NCBI RefSeq assembly: GCF_001875325.1
Contig: NZ_MDDC01000007.1
Coordinates: 62,001 to 126,000 of the forward strand
Length of the DNA: 64,000 bases
Direction of reading: 5' to 3'
Source of the DNA: Neomoorella thermoacetica
GTDB lineage: Bacteria; Bacillota; DSM-521; Neomoorellales; Neomoorellaceae
A model generated the notes under the pieces. The model was not told the origin of the DNA. It made no database searches and saw nothing but the letters and a program-made list of their open reading frames with translations. Below, one piece after another: positions 1 through 7,551 of the stretch. The position numbers and the translations under genes were made by a program. Position 1 is the stretch's first letter, and each line of letters opens with the position of its first letter.

Positions 1-181
1 AAGATCCAGTCCAGGATGTTGCCATATTTCTTTCCACGTAAGTACCTCCATCTTCTTAAAAGTAGCCACTAACTGTTGAAGCTCGTCCTTTTGCCACTCA
101 CACAAGAGGCAATCGTTATCCGAAGCATGTAAGAAAGAAAATGTTGGCCTACCATCTTCTTCATAGAAAACGCCGCCTGGA
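1..181 (-). pseudogene. 3' part of the DUF4065-partner gene, cut by the IscB element
   Basis: Reading the minus strand from about 181 to 1 gives one open frame that continues off the window. It contains GGVFYEEDGRPTFSFLHASD followed by a stretch with a CLLCEWQ motif and ending in KEIWQHPGLDL. It has no start of its own and begins directly outside the right-end hairpin of the IscB element. The matching 5' part, with a proper start, lies on the other side of the element at 1799-1879, so I infer that one gene was split by insertion. By position, overlapping the DUF4065 antitoxin gene, it should be the toxin or partner of that pair. I do not recognise the family. The exact junction is uncertain by some nucleotides. 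Confidence 0.6.
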
Positions 182-215
182 AACCCACGGCCTCGTGCCG
201 TGGGAGGAAAGGCGG

Positions 216-1475
216 CTACGCCACCTCCCAAATTAAAGTGTCGCTGTTTTGCAATTTGTGGAGCCTGTTGACGCTGGCCCCGTTATAAAGCTCTTCGCCG
301 GAAAACTCGGCAATTCTCACAGCCCCACGGCTGAATAATGTATTGACGTACCCGGTTATCGCCTCACTTTTCCTGGTACGGTAGGATACCAGATCGTATT
401 TCTGAAACCGGACTCCGTTTTTGTTAACCAGATATCGGTTGGCGTTAGCCTTCGGCCTTACACCGCCCTTAGTCGGGTTGGCCCGGTGCAACTGCCGATT
501 ATTGGATCGCACGAACCGCCCTTTTATCACTTTCGGCAGATCTGCTTTAGGGGCAATACCGAAGGCCGCATAGATTAAAGCCAGGGCATCGCTGTAACGG
601 GTCTTGTCCAATCCCATCTTCAGCCTAGCTTCTTTCACCTCATAAGCCGGTATCTTTATCCCTTCCAGGGCGTTAAACTGCGGGTTTAAAGCGTTAAGCC
701 TCGCCGGCCAGCGGTAGGATTCCACGACTTTCTTGATTTCTATCTCGCCTTTCGTCACTTTGGCGTGGCATCCTTTGCACAGCGTTATTAAATTCTTCGG
801 CCGATCGCTACCGCCACGAAAACGCCAGACGATATGGTGGATTTCCAACCCTTCCGGCTCGCCACAGAGGACACATCGATACGAATCACGCTCTAAAACA
901 TATTCCCGGTAATTCTTTTTGTCCTTGAGCGGTCCTTCCTGGTAGCCTTTGCCTTTCACTTCCGGGTTCACCATCTTGTGGGTGTCGAATTTACTAATTC
1001 TCTCCGCCCACGCGGCTATCGGGAGAATAGATTCTACAAAGCTGCGGACTTTTAGGTGCTCGTACCATAAGTGGCTTACCGAAGGCGGCAGCCACCCTTC
1101 TTCTCTCTTGCGGTTATCCACCCGGCAGGGCCGGTAAGGCGTCTTGCGGTTGCGACGGCTTCGCCTCAAGCTCGCCCGCAGGTATATCAATTCCGATATG
1201 TCCCGGCGGCCGGTTACTTCCCCAAGGAACAACACTTCCCCGTCTTCACGGACGGCGGCTATCCCCTGGGTCAAGCCCCGGCCTCGTCCAGCATAAACTT
1301 TTTGTTTATACCCGCTAGAGCCATATAACAATTGGATGGTGAACGGTTTTACTTTGATTACTTTCGCCTTGCCCTCTTTGAGGAGGATCCGTGCTTTTCT
1401 GGGACTGCAAGGCATCAACGGTTTCCCGTGTTTATTCAACACGTAGACGTAAACTTTTTGCCTGCACGCTAACAT
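216..1475 (-). CDS. iscB: IscB-family RNA-guided HNH/RuvC nuclease, RuvC-I apparently degenerate
   Basis: A 419-residue IscB, the ancestor-like relative of Cas9 encoded by IS200/IS605-type elements. Domain order is visible: PLMP domain (residues about 8-50, GKPLMPCSPRKARILLKEGK), degenerate RuvC-I (about 60-80), arginine-rich bridge helix (RRSRRNRKTPYRP, about 103-120), RuvC-II (AERISKFDTHKM, Glu kept), HNH (about 195-240, CxxC...IHHIVWRFRGG...N...CxxCH) and RuvC-III (KTRYSDALAL, Asp kept). Where the family has GxDxG, this protein reads AGRGRGLTQG, so the first catalytic Asp is missing. With HNH intact it could be a nickase, or it could be decaying. The start follows GGAGGGACACGCTTC. The omega-RNA lies directly upstream. 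Confidence 0.85.
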   Translation of the reverse strand: MLACRQKVYVYVLNKHGKPLMPCSPRKARILLKEGKAKVIKVKPFTIQLLYGSSGYKQKVYAGRGRGLTQGIAAVREDGEVLFLGEVTGRRDISELIYLRASLRRSRRNRKTPYRPCRVDNRKREEGWLPPSVSHLWYEHLKVRSFVESILPIAAWAERISKFDTHKMVNPEVKGKGYQEGPLKDKKNYREYVLERDSYRCVLCGEPEGLEIHHIVWRFRGGSDRPKNLITLCKGCHAKVTKGEIEIKKVVESYRWPARLNALNPQFNALEGIKIPAYEVKEARLKMGLDKTRYSDALALIYAAFGIAPKADLPKVIKGRFVRSNNRQLHRANPTKGGVRPKANANRYLVNKNGVRFQKYDLVSYRTRKSEAITGYVNTLFSRGAVRIAEFSGEELYNGASVNRLHKLQNSDTLIWEVA

Positions 1476-1800
1476 GAAGCGTGTCCCTCCTAATCAGGAG
1501 TTATTGTGCCCGTCGCCAACGTTATCCCGGCTTTTTACTCCCGCCTCACTGTCCCTTACCCCCAGGACTGTTTAAAGCTGTCCGGCTTTGATACCGGGCA
1601 GGACTTTCGTCACGGGAGCCAGAGCGGCAGGCTCGGGCTACACCCGCCGGTGGCGTGACCGGGATAACTTGGATCCTTTAAGATCCCCGCTCGCCCAATA
1701 CGGGTTTACGGGAGAGGTTAATTCCTCTCAGGCTAGTCAACCGGGGCTTGCGGCTAATCGCTCGCAAGCCCCCGGCCTTGTGCCGGGGGTGGTTGACAAG
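1476..1800 (-). ncRNA. HEARO / omega-RNA region of the IscB element
   Basis: About 325 nt without a convincing gene lie between the left-end hairpin and the iscB start, which is the position and size of the HEARO RNA (omega-RNA) known to guide IscB. On the minus strand the sequence opens with hairpin CCCCCGGC-ACAAG-GCCGGGGG, then GCTTGCG...CGCAAGC, and continues as a GC-rich, strongly self-complementary stretch up to the SD of iscB. In known systems the guide is at the RNA 5' end and is copied from DNA next to the left end. Here that DNA is the 5' half of the interrupted partner gene. Assignment rests on position and secondary structure; a covariance search was not possible. Confidence 0.65.
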
Positions 1801-1879
1801 AACTCTGGCGGAGCTCAAGTGCTTTCTTAGGTATCTTACCTTCACGAGGAGAGGGCTTTTTTAGCTTTCGTTTACTCAT
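1799..1879 (-). pseudogene. 5' part of the DUF4065-partner gene, cut by the IscB element
   Basis: The minus strand has ATGAGTAAA starting at 1879, overlapping the end of the DUF4065 gene by 8 nt (stop GAT GAG TAA). It encodes MSKRKLKKPSPREGKIPKKA and a few more residues, then runs into the hairpin end of the IscB element and a stop at the codon after LASD. Translational overlap is the usual layout of a toxin-antitoxin pair. The rest of the gene continues at 181-1. If the pair is toxin-antitoxin, the partner is inactive and the antitoxin is now orphaned. This is inference from layout; no family was recognised. Confidence 0.6.
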
Positions 1880-2342
1880 CCTCGAGCAACTGGGAATAGT
1901 ATTCTTTCATAAGTTTTAAAGAAATAATGTTGTTGCAGGCCTCTCCCGGTAAGCAAGAACCTCTGGCCTTACGCCATGGCTCCTCTTGATGCGTAAGTTC
2001 CTCAAGATATTTGGCATCAAATTGTCCATAAGCATTCCACACTTCGTCAAGAATTTCTAATTGCTCTTTAGTAAATATAGTAGATGGATCAAAGTTGTCT
2101 GGTTTTGGTATAGGTTGATACCCACAACCTTTATATTCATGCCACAAAGCGGGACAAACCGGACCATGGGTCCATGCTTCAAACTGCTCTTCGAACAAGG
2201 GTTTACCAGTAAAAACTAAATGCCATGCCTGTGCATAATAGCAAAGCTTTTGCAGTTTGAGGTGAGTCATTACGCTACCAGCGCCCCGATCAACACGAGT
2301 TAAAAAATACTTTGCTACATCAAAAACTGTTATTTTCCCCAT
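1872..2342 (-). CDS. DUF4065 / Panacea (SocA/GepA-like) antitoxin-type protein
   Basis: About 156 residues. The motif order is typical of the DUF4065 (Panacea) domain: VFDVAKYFL, HLKLQKLCYYAQAWHL, FEAWTHGPVCPALWHEYKG and a C-terminal LEELTHQEEPWRKAR. The family includes SocA, a ClpXP adaptor and antitoxin, and many antitoxins that neutralise diverse toxins. I chose the ATG at 2342 because AAAGGAGGAGGGTGGAAG lies just before it; the open frame extends 18 codons further upstream without a better ribosome site. The next gene overlaps its stop by 8 nt but is broken by an IscB element, so this gene may now be an antitoxin without a working partner. The inverted repeat in its promoter suggests autoregulation. 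Confidence 0.85.
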   Translation of the reverse strand: MGKITVFDVAKYFLTRVDRGAGSVMTHLKLQKLCYYAQAWHLVFTGKPLFEEQFEAWTHGPVCPALWHEYKGCGYQPIPKPDNFDPSTIFTKEQLEILDEVWNAYGQFDAKYLEELTHQEEPWRKARGSCLPGEACNNIISLKLMKEYYSQLLEDE

Positions 2343-2398
2343 CTTCCACCCTCCTCCTTTGACACCAAACAAGTAAATGGTAGCCATAAAACTCACCT

Positions 2399-2465
2399 GC
2401 CTTCTAGCCTTTATCTATAATTATTCCCTTCATCCCTTAAAGGAACAATAATATGGCTAGAAGGT
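2399..2465 (-). promoter_or_regulatory. Inverted repeat around the promoter of the DUF4065 gene
   Basis: The 10-bp arms CCTTCTAGCC (2400-2409) and GGCTAGAAGG (2455-2464) are perfect inverted repeats 45 nt apart. The AT-rich spacer contains minus-strand TTGTTC and AATTATAGAT, which could serve as -35 and -10 boxes. The arrangement resembles an operator bracketing the promoter of an autoregulated toxin-antitoxin operon. The protein that would bind it is unknown. Confidence 0.4.
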
Positions 2466-2607
2466 TTATCCGGAACTTATCTTTATTTTATTACCACCCA
2501 GGTAAATTGTCACCTACTAAATTTCACTATCAGTAAATTCAGCGGTTAAAATTTTAAGAATTTCTTCTCATTAACCCTTTCATGCTTTTTACCAGTAAAA
2601 AATTTTT

Positions 2608-5016
2608 TTAGCAAGAAGTTTTCACCACGCCCTTCGGCCTCGTATCGAACAGCTCCAGCAGGTACGGCGGCTGCGGGTCGATGTGGACGACCCCGATACG
2701 GTCCTCCGCGTCCCGGAAGACCGCCGTCCCGGATTCCATCCCGGCGAAGAACCGCACGTCCAGGGCTTCCGGGTCGGCCCCCAGGAAGCGCAGGTCCGCT
2801 TCCACCTCTTCCGCGTCCGACGCCCGGAAGCAGAAGACGTTGCTCACGTTGTTGACGATGACTTTAGACTCTAAAAAATCGCTGGCGTTCTGGGAGATCA
2901 GGACGGGGACCACGTTGAACGACCGCCCCACGCGCACGATCTCTTCCAGGAGCCTCTGCCCTTCAGGCACGGCGAAAAGCATCCACGCCTCGTCGAAGAC
3001 CAGGCATTTCAGAATGCCTGGTGGCAAGCCGAACGCCATCTCCCGCGCCATGGCCGCCGCCAGGTACATCAAAGCCAAACCCTGCCTCTCGCTTTCGGTC
3101 ATGCGGGCGGCAGAAGCGCCGCGGCGGGGCAGGGGCAATTCCTTCAGGTTCACCGTAGTGAATACGATCGATCCTGCGGCAGATCCGGCCGCCGCCGCGT
3201 CGGCAGCGCGGCCGAAGACGAGGGACCCCACGTCTGACGCCCGCAGATACTCGATAAGCAAGGCACACTGCCCGGCCTCTTCCTTGACGGCCTGGTGGGG
3301 GCTCTGGTCGGCGATCATGCGGAAGACGCCCAGAACGGCGTCCATGTCCCGCTTCTCCGGCGGGAGAGAGAAAACCATCTCCACGGCCTGGGCCACGGCC
3401 ACGCGGCGAGCTTCGTTTTCCCCAACGTTCAGCGCCAGGGCTAAGTAATCCAGGGCGATGGCCTTGGCCCTCTGCTCGTCGGCCGAAAGCGTGAACGGGT
3501 TCAGCTTGGTCCCGCCGCGGGGGCTCAAATCGATGCGGCGGGTGGGGAAAATCCGCCTGAAGACGTGATACTCGTTTTTAGGGTCGACGGCGAAGCCTAC
3601 GCCGCCGGCAAGCAAGACGTAATACGCCAGCGTCTTAGCGCCGACGCTCTTACCGCCGCCAAGACTCCCCGTGATGAGCACGGCGTTGGTCTTGTTGAGC
3701 TCCAGGGCCGGGCGGCCGGGCGACCAGAACACGGGCGCCGGGCCGCTCCATCCCAGAAAGAAGCCCTTCGGGTCGCCAAGCTCCGCCGCGGCCATCGGCC
3801 CGGCGGCGGCCACGTAGCCGGGGTCGCATTCCACCATTGGCGCGCCGGGCGGCGCGCCGGGCAGGAAGGAGTAAAAACATTTGAGCTGTATGCCGGACGG
3901 GCGGACGGCCCGGAAGCCGCGGGAGGAAAATCGCTGCACCAGCCTGTTGGCCGCGACGGCGGCCGTCTTGGCGTCCGGGCCGGGCACCGCGAAACATATC
4001 CCCACGCGGGCCAGAGGTTGGCCCGCTTCCACCTTGGCTTCCAAACGGCGGCTGTCATGCAGCCCCAATTCCTCGGCTTCTGTCGGCTCGCCGCCGCCAG
4101 AGTAAGCCTCGTCCATCTGCCCTTTGAGGAATGCCCTCTTGCCCCTCACCTTCGCCGCCGCTTTGTACGGCTGGATGATCTCGAAATGGATGACGGCGTC
4201 CACGGGATCGCCCAAAAAATCGAGGACGGACAAAAATTCGTCTTCCGTCTCCCGGAGCCGTTTGGGCACGTCGGCAAACGTAACGAAAGCCTGGGCGTGG
4301 CCGCGGTCCGTGCCGTCCCGGACGACGACGCAATCGATCTTTTCTTCCACATACGCCCCCTCGGCGAACGCGGCGATCATGCCCGGCGTGAACCGGCCCT
4401 CGTCGCGGGAAGGGAGCGGCGGCGGCAATAGGCCGTACCGCCGCGCTGCCCGGCGAACGATGAAATCGACGTCCGCGAATTCAGCCTTCTTCAGCCCGTA
4501 GCCCCGCAACCGACGGCCCAGCTCGTCTTCCGCCGCCTTAGCCATCTCCACTTTCTTCGGCGGGACGTATTCCGGCCGCAGTCCTGTGAAGAGCGATAAG
4601 GCGGCGTCGCCGGCCTCGCGGGCAGCCTCGGCCAGCGACCCCCATCCTTCTTCGCGGCGCAGCGGCAATTGGACCGCGAGGTAACGCCGCCGGATACGCG
4701 CTCCGCGGTTCAAGGCGGCCCGGGCGGCCCGGGCGTGCCGTGCCGCTTCCTCTTTCCGCCACGCCGGGGCGGTGGCAAGGTCCGGCACGGCGACCGCCAG
4801 ATACCCGCCCTCGTCGACGTCCTTTTCCTCCCACAAAAGGAGGATCTGGCCCTTCCCTTCCAGACCGAAGAGCAATTCTTCGAAGCGGGCCACGGCGGCC
4901 CGGCGGTGCTCCAAGGGAAGGAAATGGTACGGCTGGCCAGGCATGCGGTAGAGGGCGTAGGCTTCGCCCTGGGTTGTGAAGAGGATGTTTTTGTGGAAAG
5001 CGATAAGAGGAAACAC
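2608..5016 (-). CDS. VirB4-family conjugation ATPase
   Basis: About 802 residues; the ATPase that powers a type IV secretion (conjugation) channel at the inner face of the membrane. The C-terminal half is a RecA-like ATPase. Counted from the first possible start, Walker A is ITGSLGGGKS (about 451-460) and Walker B is CLVFDEAWML (about 674-683); the pre-Walker segment is KTNAVL and a later stretch is VLISQNASDF. The N-terminal half is the variable region typical of TcpF/VirB4 proteins of Gram-positive elements. I prefer the GTG at 5016 because AGAAGAAGG lies 8 nt upstream; a GTG at 5025 is also possible. It follows the TcpE-like gene and a membrane protein in the same orientation. It marks the region as conjugative. 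Confidence 0.9.
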   Translation of the reverse strand: MFPLIAFHKNILFTTQGEAYALYRMPGQPYHFLPLEHRRAAVARFEELLFGLEGKGQILLLWEEKDVDEGGYLAVAVPDLATAPAWRKEEAARHARAARAALNRGARIRRRYLAVQLPLRREEGWGSLAEAAREAGDAALSLFTGLRPEYVPPKKVEMAKAAEDELGRRLRGYGLKKAEFADVDFIVRRAARRYGLLPPPLPSRDEGRFTPGMIAAFAEGAYVEEKIDCVVVRDGTDRGHAQAFVTFADVPKRLRETEDEFLSVLDFLGDPVDAVIHFEIIQPYKAAAKVRGKRAFLKGQMDEAYSGGGEPTEAEELGLHDSRRLEAKVEAGQPLARVGICFAVPGPDAKTAAVAANRLVQRFSSRGFRAVRPSGIQLKCFYSFLPGAPPGAPMVECDPGYVAAAGPMAAAELGDPKGFFLGWSGPAPVFWSPGRPALELNKTNAVLITGSLGGGKSVGAKTLAYYVLLAGGVGFAVDPKNEYHVFRRIFPTRRIDLSPRGGTKLNPFTLSADEQRAKAIALDYLALALNVGENEARRVAVAQAVEMVFSLPPEKRDMDAVLGVFRMIADQSPHQAVKEEAGQCALLIEYLRASDVGSLVFGRAADAAAAGSAAGSIVFTTVNLKELPLPRRGASAARMTESERQGLALMYLAAAMAREMAFGLPPGILKCLVFDEAWMLFAVPEGQRLLEEIVRVGRSFNVVPVLISQNASDFLESKVIVNNVSNVFCFRASDAEEVEADLRFLGADPEALDVRFFAGMESGTAVFRDAEDRIGVVHIDPQPPYLLELFDTRPKGVVKTSC

Positions 5017-5063
5017 GGAAAGCACCTTCTTCTAATCGTAGGTTAAAAGTGGAAATTTTGAAA

Positions 5064-5462
5064 TCAGACCCCCAAAATCTTCCCGCAAATTCCAACGAAA
5101 ATAATACCTGTCACCCCTCCCAGCAGGGATACGCTACAGCGGGAAAGAAGCCCCAGAAAATTTCTTTCTCCCGGGACTTTCGCTCCAAAAAGGCTTTTGC
5201 AGGCATAATGGGCACCGAAAAACCCGCATGCCAGCGGGAGCGATTGGAAAAACAGCAGCGCCGGCCCGTACGAGTAGGCCGCTAACTCTTTGAATATCAC
5301 CGACCAGGTGGTGTACATCCCTGAAACGCTGCCGTACCAGAAAACTTGCCGCAAAGGTAATCCTGGGACAAAAGGCAATGCATCATCCCGCGATTTTAAA
5401 AGATTATAAAAAGATAAAAACGCAGCGTAGATCGCGTACATCAAGTTTCCGATTAGATACAT
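5064..5462 (-). CDS. Small multi-pass membrane protein of the conjugation module
   Basis: 132 residues with about four hydrophobic segments, including an N-terminal LIGNLMYAIYAAFLSFY and a C-terminal glycine-rich SLLGGVTGIIFVGICGKILGV. The start follows AGAAGGGGATAAAA. It sits between the TcpE-like gene and virB4, 13 nt downstream of tcpE, and so is probably a membrane part of the same secretion channel. No family was recognised. Confidence 0.7.
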   Translation of the reverse strand: MYLIGNLMYAIYAAFLSFYNLLKSRDDALPFVPGLPLRQVFWYGSVSGMYTTWSVIFKELAAYSYGPALLFFQSLPLACGFFGAHYACKSLFGAKVPGERNFLGLLSRCSVSLLGGVTGIIFVGICGKILGV

Positions 5463-5475
5463 TTTTATCCCCTTC

Positions 5476-5865
5476 TCAACCTATATCCACCATTTCCCAC
5501 CTTACCCTCTCCCTTTTCAGCCACAAAACGCCCCCGCCGAACGACCGCTTTTTAGGCCGGACGAAAAACGCCAAGACTTCGGCCAGGAAAACGGGCAGCA
5601 TCTTGCCCTGGGGGTCCCACTGTAAGCACAGATAGGTAAGCGCCACGTCGAGCGCCAGAGCGAGCACCATGGTCGGGAGGCCGAAAAGGGCGGCGATCGG
5701 TCGGCCAACTATTCCCGCAGGGATTATGAGGGCGGCGAAAACGATCAGGGCGTCGAGGGGTATGGGAAAAGGCAGCGTCCAATCACCTAAGTTGTAAATC
5801 TTGTATTTTATGTTGAACAGGGAGCGGTAGCTGCTGAAGACGCGGGTTTCTTCCGTCTTCGGCAC
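5476..5865 (-). CDS. TcpE-family conjugal transfer protein
   Basis: 129 residues. The N-terminal segment (TRVFSSYRSLFNIKYKIYNL followed by GDWTLPFPI) is the characteristic start of TcpE proteins, which are small membrane proteins needed for Gram-positive conjugation. Two hydrophobic segments follow at about 36-85, and the C-terminus is basic (RPKKRSF...LKRERVRW). The start is a GTG preceded by AAAGGAGCTGATGTGCC. A terminator separates it from the upstream TcpD-like gene, so it may need read-through or its own promoter. Confidence 0.75.
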   Translation of the reverse strand: MPKTEETRVFSSYRSLFNIKYKIYNLGDWTLPFPIPLDALIVFAALIIPAGIVGRPIAALFGLPTMVLALALDVALTYLCLQWDPQGKMLPVFLAEVLAFFVRPKKRSFGGGVLWLKRERVRWEMVDIG

Positions 5866-5894
5866 GGCACATCAGCTCCTTTTTTTGTCTTTTG

Positions 5895-5948
5895 AAAAAG
5901 GTCGGGCGCGGCACTTTCCTTTTAACGAAAGGAGACGTGCCTCGCCCG
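5895..5948 (-). terminator. Rho-independent terminator after the TcpD-like gene
   Basis: On the minus strand a 12-position GC-rich stem (arms 5903-5914 and 5937-5948, one mismatch), extended inward by a CTCCTTT...AAAAGGA pairing, is followed by ACCTTTTT. It lies just past the TcpD-like gene. Confidence 0.75.
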
Positions 5949-5965
5949 CGCGGGGACCGAAACCG

Positions 5966-6265
5966 TCAAATGCCGAGAAGTCTTAATAAGCCGTTGCCTA
6001 TCGACGACAGCACACTGCCGTTCTGGTCCAGCGCAGCGTAGACCAATCCGCCAACTACGACGAGCAGGATGGCTTGGACCAGCGCGTGCCGGAAAAACTT
6101 GTAAATAGCGGCCGCCAGAAGCACGAGGACGAAAGCGATCCTGACGGCGTTGATGGTGTTGTTGAGAGCAGTTCTGACGTCGAAGCTCCCTGCCGCGTAA
6201 GCGGGCACGGCGGTAAGAGCAAACAGCGCCGCCGTGGCCCCAAGGGTAGAAAGACGTTTGAGCAT
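5966..6265 (-). CDS. TcpD-like small membrane protein with signal sequence
   Basis: 99 residues. The N-terminal signal sequence (LSTLGATAALFALTAVPAYA, then AGSFDVRTALNN) would be cleaved after AYA. A second hydrophobic block (IAFVLVLLAAAIYKFFRHAL and ILLVVVGGLVYAAL) follows. Size, signal and two membrane spans match TcpD or pilin-like subunits of Gram-positive conjugation systems, but the family call is by layout. A strong SD (GAAAGGAGGTG) precedes the ATG. It is flanked by terminators on both sides and so may be made at a level different from its neighbours. Confidence 0.7.
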   Translation of the reverse strand: MLKRLSTLGATAALFALTAVPAYAAGSFDVRTALNNTINAVRIAFVLVLLAAAIYKFFRHALVQAILLVVVGGLVYAALDQNGSVLSSIGNGLLRLLGI

Positions 6266-6290
6266 AGCCTATATACACCTCCTTTCGTTT

Positions 6291-6317
6291 AAAAAAAAAG
6301 CCGGGCGGCGCCCGGCT
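6291..6317 (-). terminator. Rho-independent terminator
   Basis: On the minus strand AGCCGGGC-GCC-GCCCGGCT is followed by a run of T. It lies between the 84-residue membrane protein gene and the TcpD-like gene. Confidence 0.85.
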
Positions 6318-6335
6318 AGAGGAAAAGTATTTTGT

Positions 6336-6590
6336 CTAATGGCTCACAGGCCAGCCCGGATCGTTGCGCAAAAGCCACGTTAAAAAATAGCCGTACACCC
6401 AAAAAACAATGAACGCAATCTTTAACGCTACAACCAGCGGCAGACGGGGAGATGGAAAAAAGAAAACGGCGTCAATGCCGACGCAGGTTAAGAAAACCCT
6501 GAGTGCGAGCCTTCCTTCGAAATCCCTCGCCGGATCGCTGGAAAAAGAACCCGGCCGCGGAAAGTTCCAGAACCGTGTCAGCAGCTTCAT
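6336..6590 (-). CDS. Small membrane protein coupled to TcpC
   Basis: 84 residues with two hydrophobic segments (about 28-45 and 50-73). Its ATG overlaps the TGA of the upstream tcpC-like gene (CAATGA), so the two are translationally coupled. Tight coupling suggests it works with TcpC in the secretion channel. No family was recognised. A strong terminator follows directly. Confidence 0.7.
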   Translation of the reverse strand: MKLLTRFWNFPRPGSFSSDPARDFEGRLALRVFLTCVGIDAVFFFPSPRLPLVVALKIAFIVFWVYGYFLTWLLRNDPGWPVSH

Positions 6591-7522
6591 TGCTCCAGCC
6601 CCATCGCCGCCTTCAGCCCCTTCACTAAGAACCGCCCGCCGGAAACCGTCAAATCGAGCACGATCCTCTGCTTAACCGTCTGAGTGCCGGGAGCGGTCAC
6701 TTCGCATTCGACGAGGGCTTTAGTGGGGTTATTCTTGTCGTCCACCTGGATCTGATCTACATTTTGGAGCTTCCACCCTCCGAGCGGTGATACGCCGGAG
6801 CCGTCCGCGACGAAATTCTGGACGTTGCCGCCGGAATAGTATAGGTCCAGAAACTGGTTCACGAACGCCGCAAGGTTGTCCGGGGCGGAATCGCCGAAGC
6901 CCTGGGGCGCGGTGGCTTTTCCCTGCCCCCGGGAAACCGGAATGATAGCCGGAAGCCCCGCTATAGCGGCTTTACCTCCGGCCGTCCGGACGGGTATTTC
7001 AACCTGCATGACGGCGGCGCGCCACACCGAAACTTCAGCCTGCTGCTGCCCCTGGGCGGCCTGGGGCTGCGGCGTCTGAGCGTAAATCTCGGCGACACGC
7101 AAGGCAGGCGGCACGCTGTAAGCGTCGGTTTGCGGCAGCTTGACCAGCCTTTCCACGTGGACGACCACGTCGACGCGCCAGACGTCCGGGCCGTCCTGCC
7201 GCGTAGAGACGGTGGACGCCGCGACCGCCCGCTGGACGCCCTGGGGCAGCGGCGCCGCCGAAGGGTCGGAAAGGAAAGCCGACAGCCTTTTGGCGTACTC
7301 GTCAGGGTCGCCCAGCCACGTCGCCCACTCGACGGCGAATTGCCGGGCCGTCTCGGCTACGGACTCGCGTAAAGACGCCTCGTCAGGGGTGTAAGCCTTG
7401 ACGGCCAGGGTGTTGTAGGCCCTCGCCGCGAAGACGGAAGCGCGGACGGAAAAGAGCAGCGAAAGGATCAAGAGGCACCAGACGATGCCCGCGGCTATGC
7501 GGCGAAGTAAAAAAGGTGGCAT
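6587..7522 (-). CDS. TcpC-like conjugation protein (VirB8-like fold)
   Basis: 311 residues. One N-terminal membrane span (IVWCLLILSLLFSVRASVF, about 13-32) is followed by a long extracytoplasmic part with two NTF2-like repeats typical of TcpC and Tn916 Orf13: RESVAETARQFAVEWATWLG with YAKRLSAFL, and later NLAAFVNQFLDLYYSGG. TcpC anchors and recruits the other channel proteins. The start follows CAGGAGATGAATCTGT. It is translationally coupled to the following 84-residue membrane protein. The family call rests on architecture and motifs. Confidence 0.75.
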   Translation of the reverse strand: MPPFLLRRIAAGIVWCLLILSLLFSVRASVFAARAYNTLAVKAYTPDEASLRESVAETARQFAVEWATWLGDPDEYAKRLSAFLSDPSAAPLPQGVQRAVAASTVSTRQDGPDVWRVDVVVHVERLVKLPQTDAYSVPPALRVAEIYAQTPQPQAAQGQQQAEVSVWRAAVMQVEIPVRTAGGKAAIAGLPAIIPVSRGQGKATAPQGFGDSAPDNLAAFVNQFLDLYYSGGNVQNFVADGSGVSPLGGWKLQNVDQIQVDDKNNPTKALVECEVTAPGTQTVKQRIVLDLTVSGGRFLVKGLKAAMGLEQ

Positions 7523-7551
7523 ACAGATTCATCTCCTGATTCTAATTAATG

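Larger units (their letters stand above)
183..1800 (-). mobile_element. IscB insertion element (IS200/IS605-type ends, no TnpA)
   Basis: A compact non-autonomous element: an omega-RNA region and iscB, bounded by two matching hairpins. On the plus strand these are CCCACGGC-CTCGT-GCCGTGGG at 184-204 and CCCCCGGC-CTTGT-GCCGGGGG at 1769-1789. Stem length (8 bp), loop length (5 nt) and loop sequence are almost identical, as expected for the end hairpins recognised by a TnpA Y1 transposase. No TnpA is present, so movement would need one in trans. The element sits inside a coding gene whose two halves are readable on either side. No long terminal repeats or target duplication are seen, which fits the family. 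The exact ends are not resolved. Confidence 0.7.

Noticed and set aside
3565-4431. Plus-strand 288-codon open frame within virB4
   Set aside because: Antisense to a well-supported VirB4 gene in GC-rich DNA; no ribosome site and no domain.
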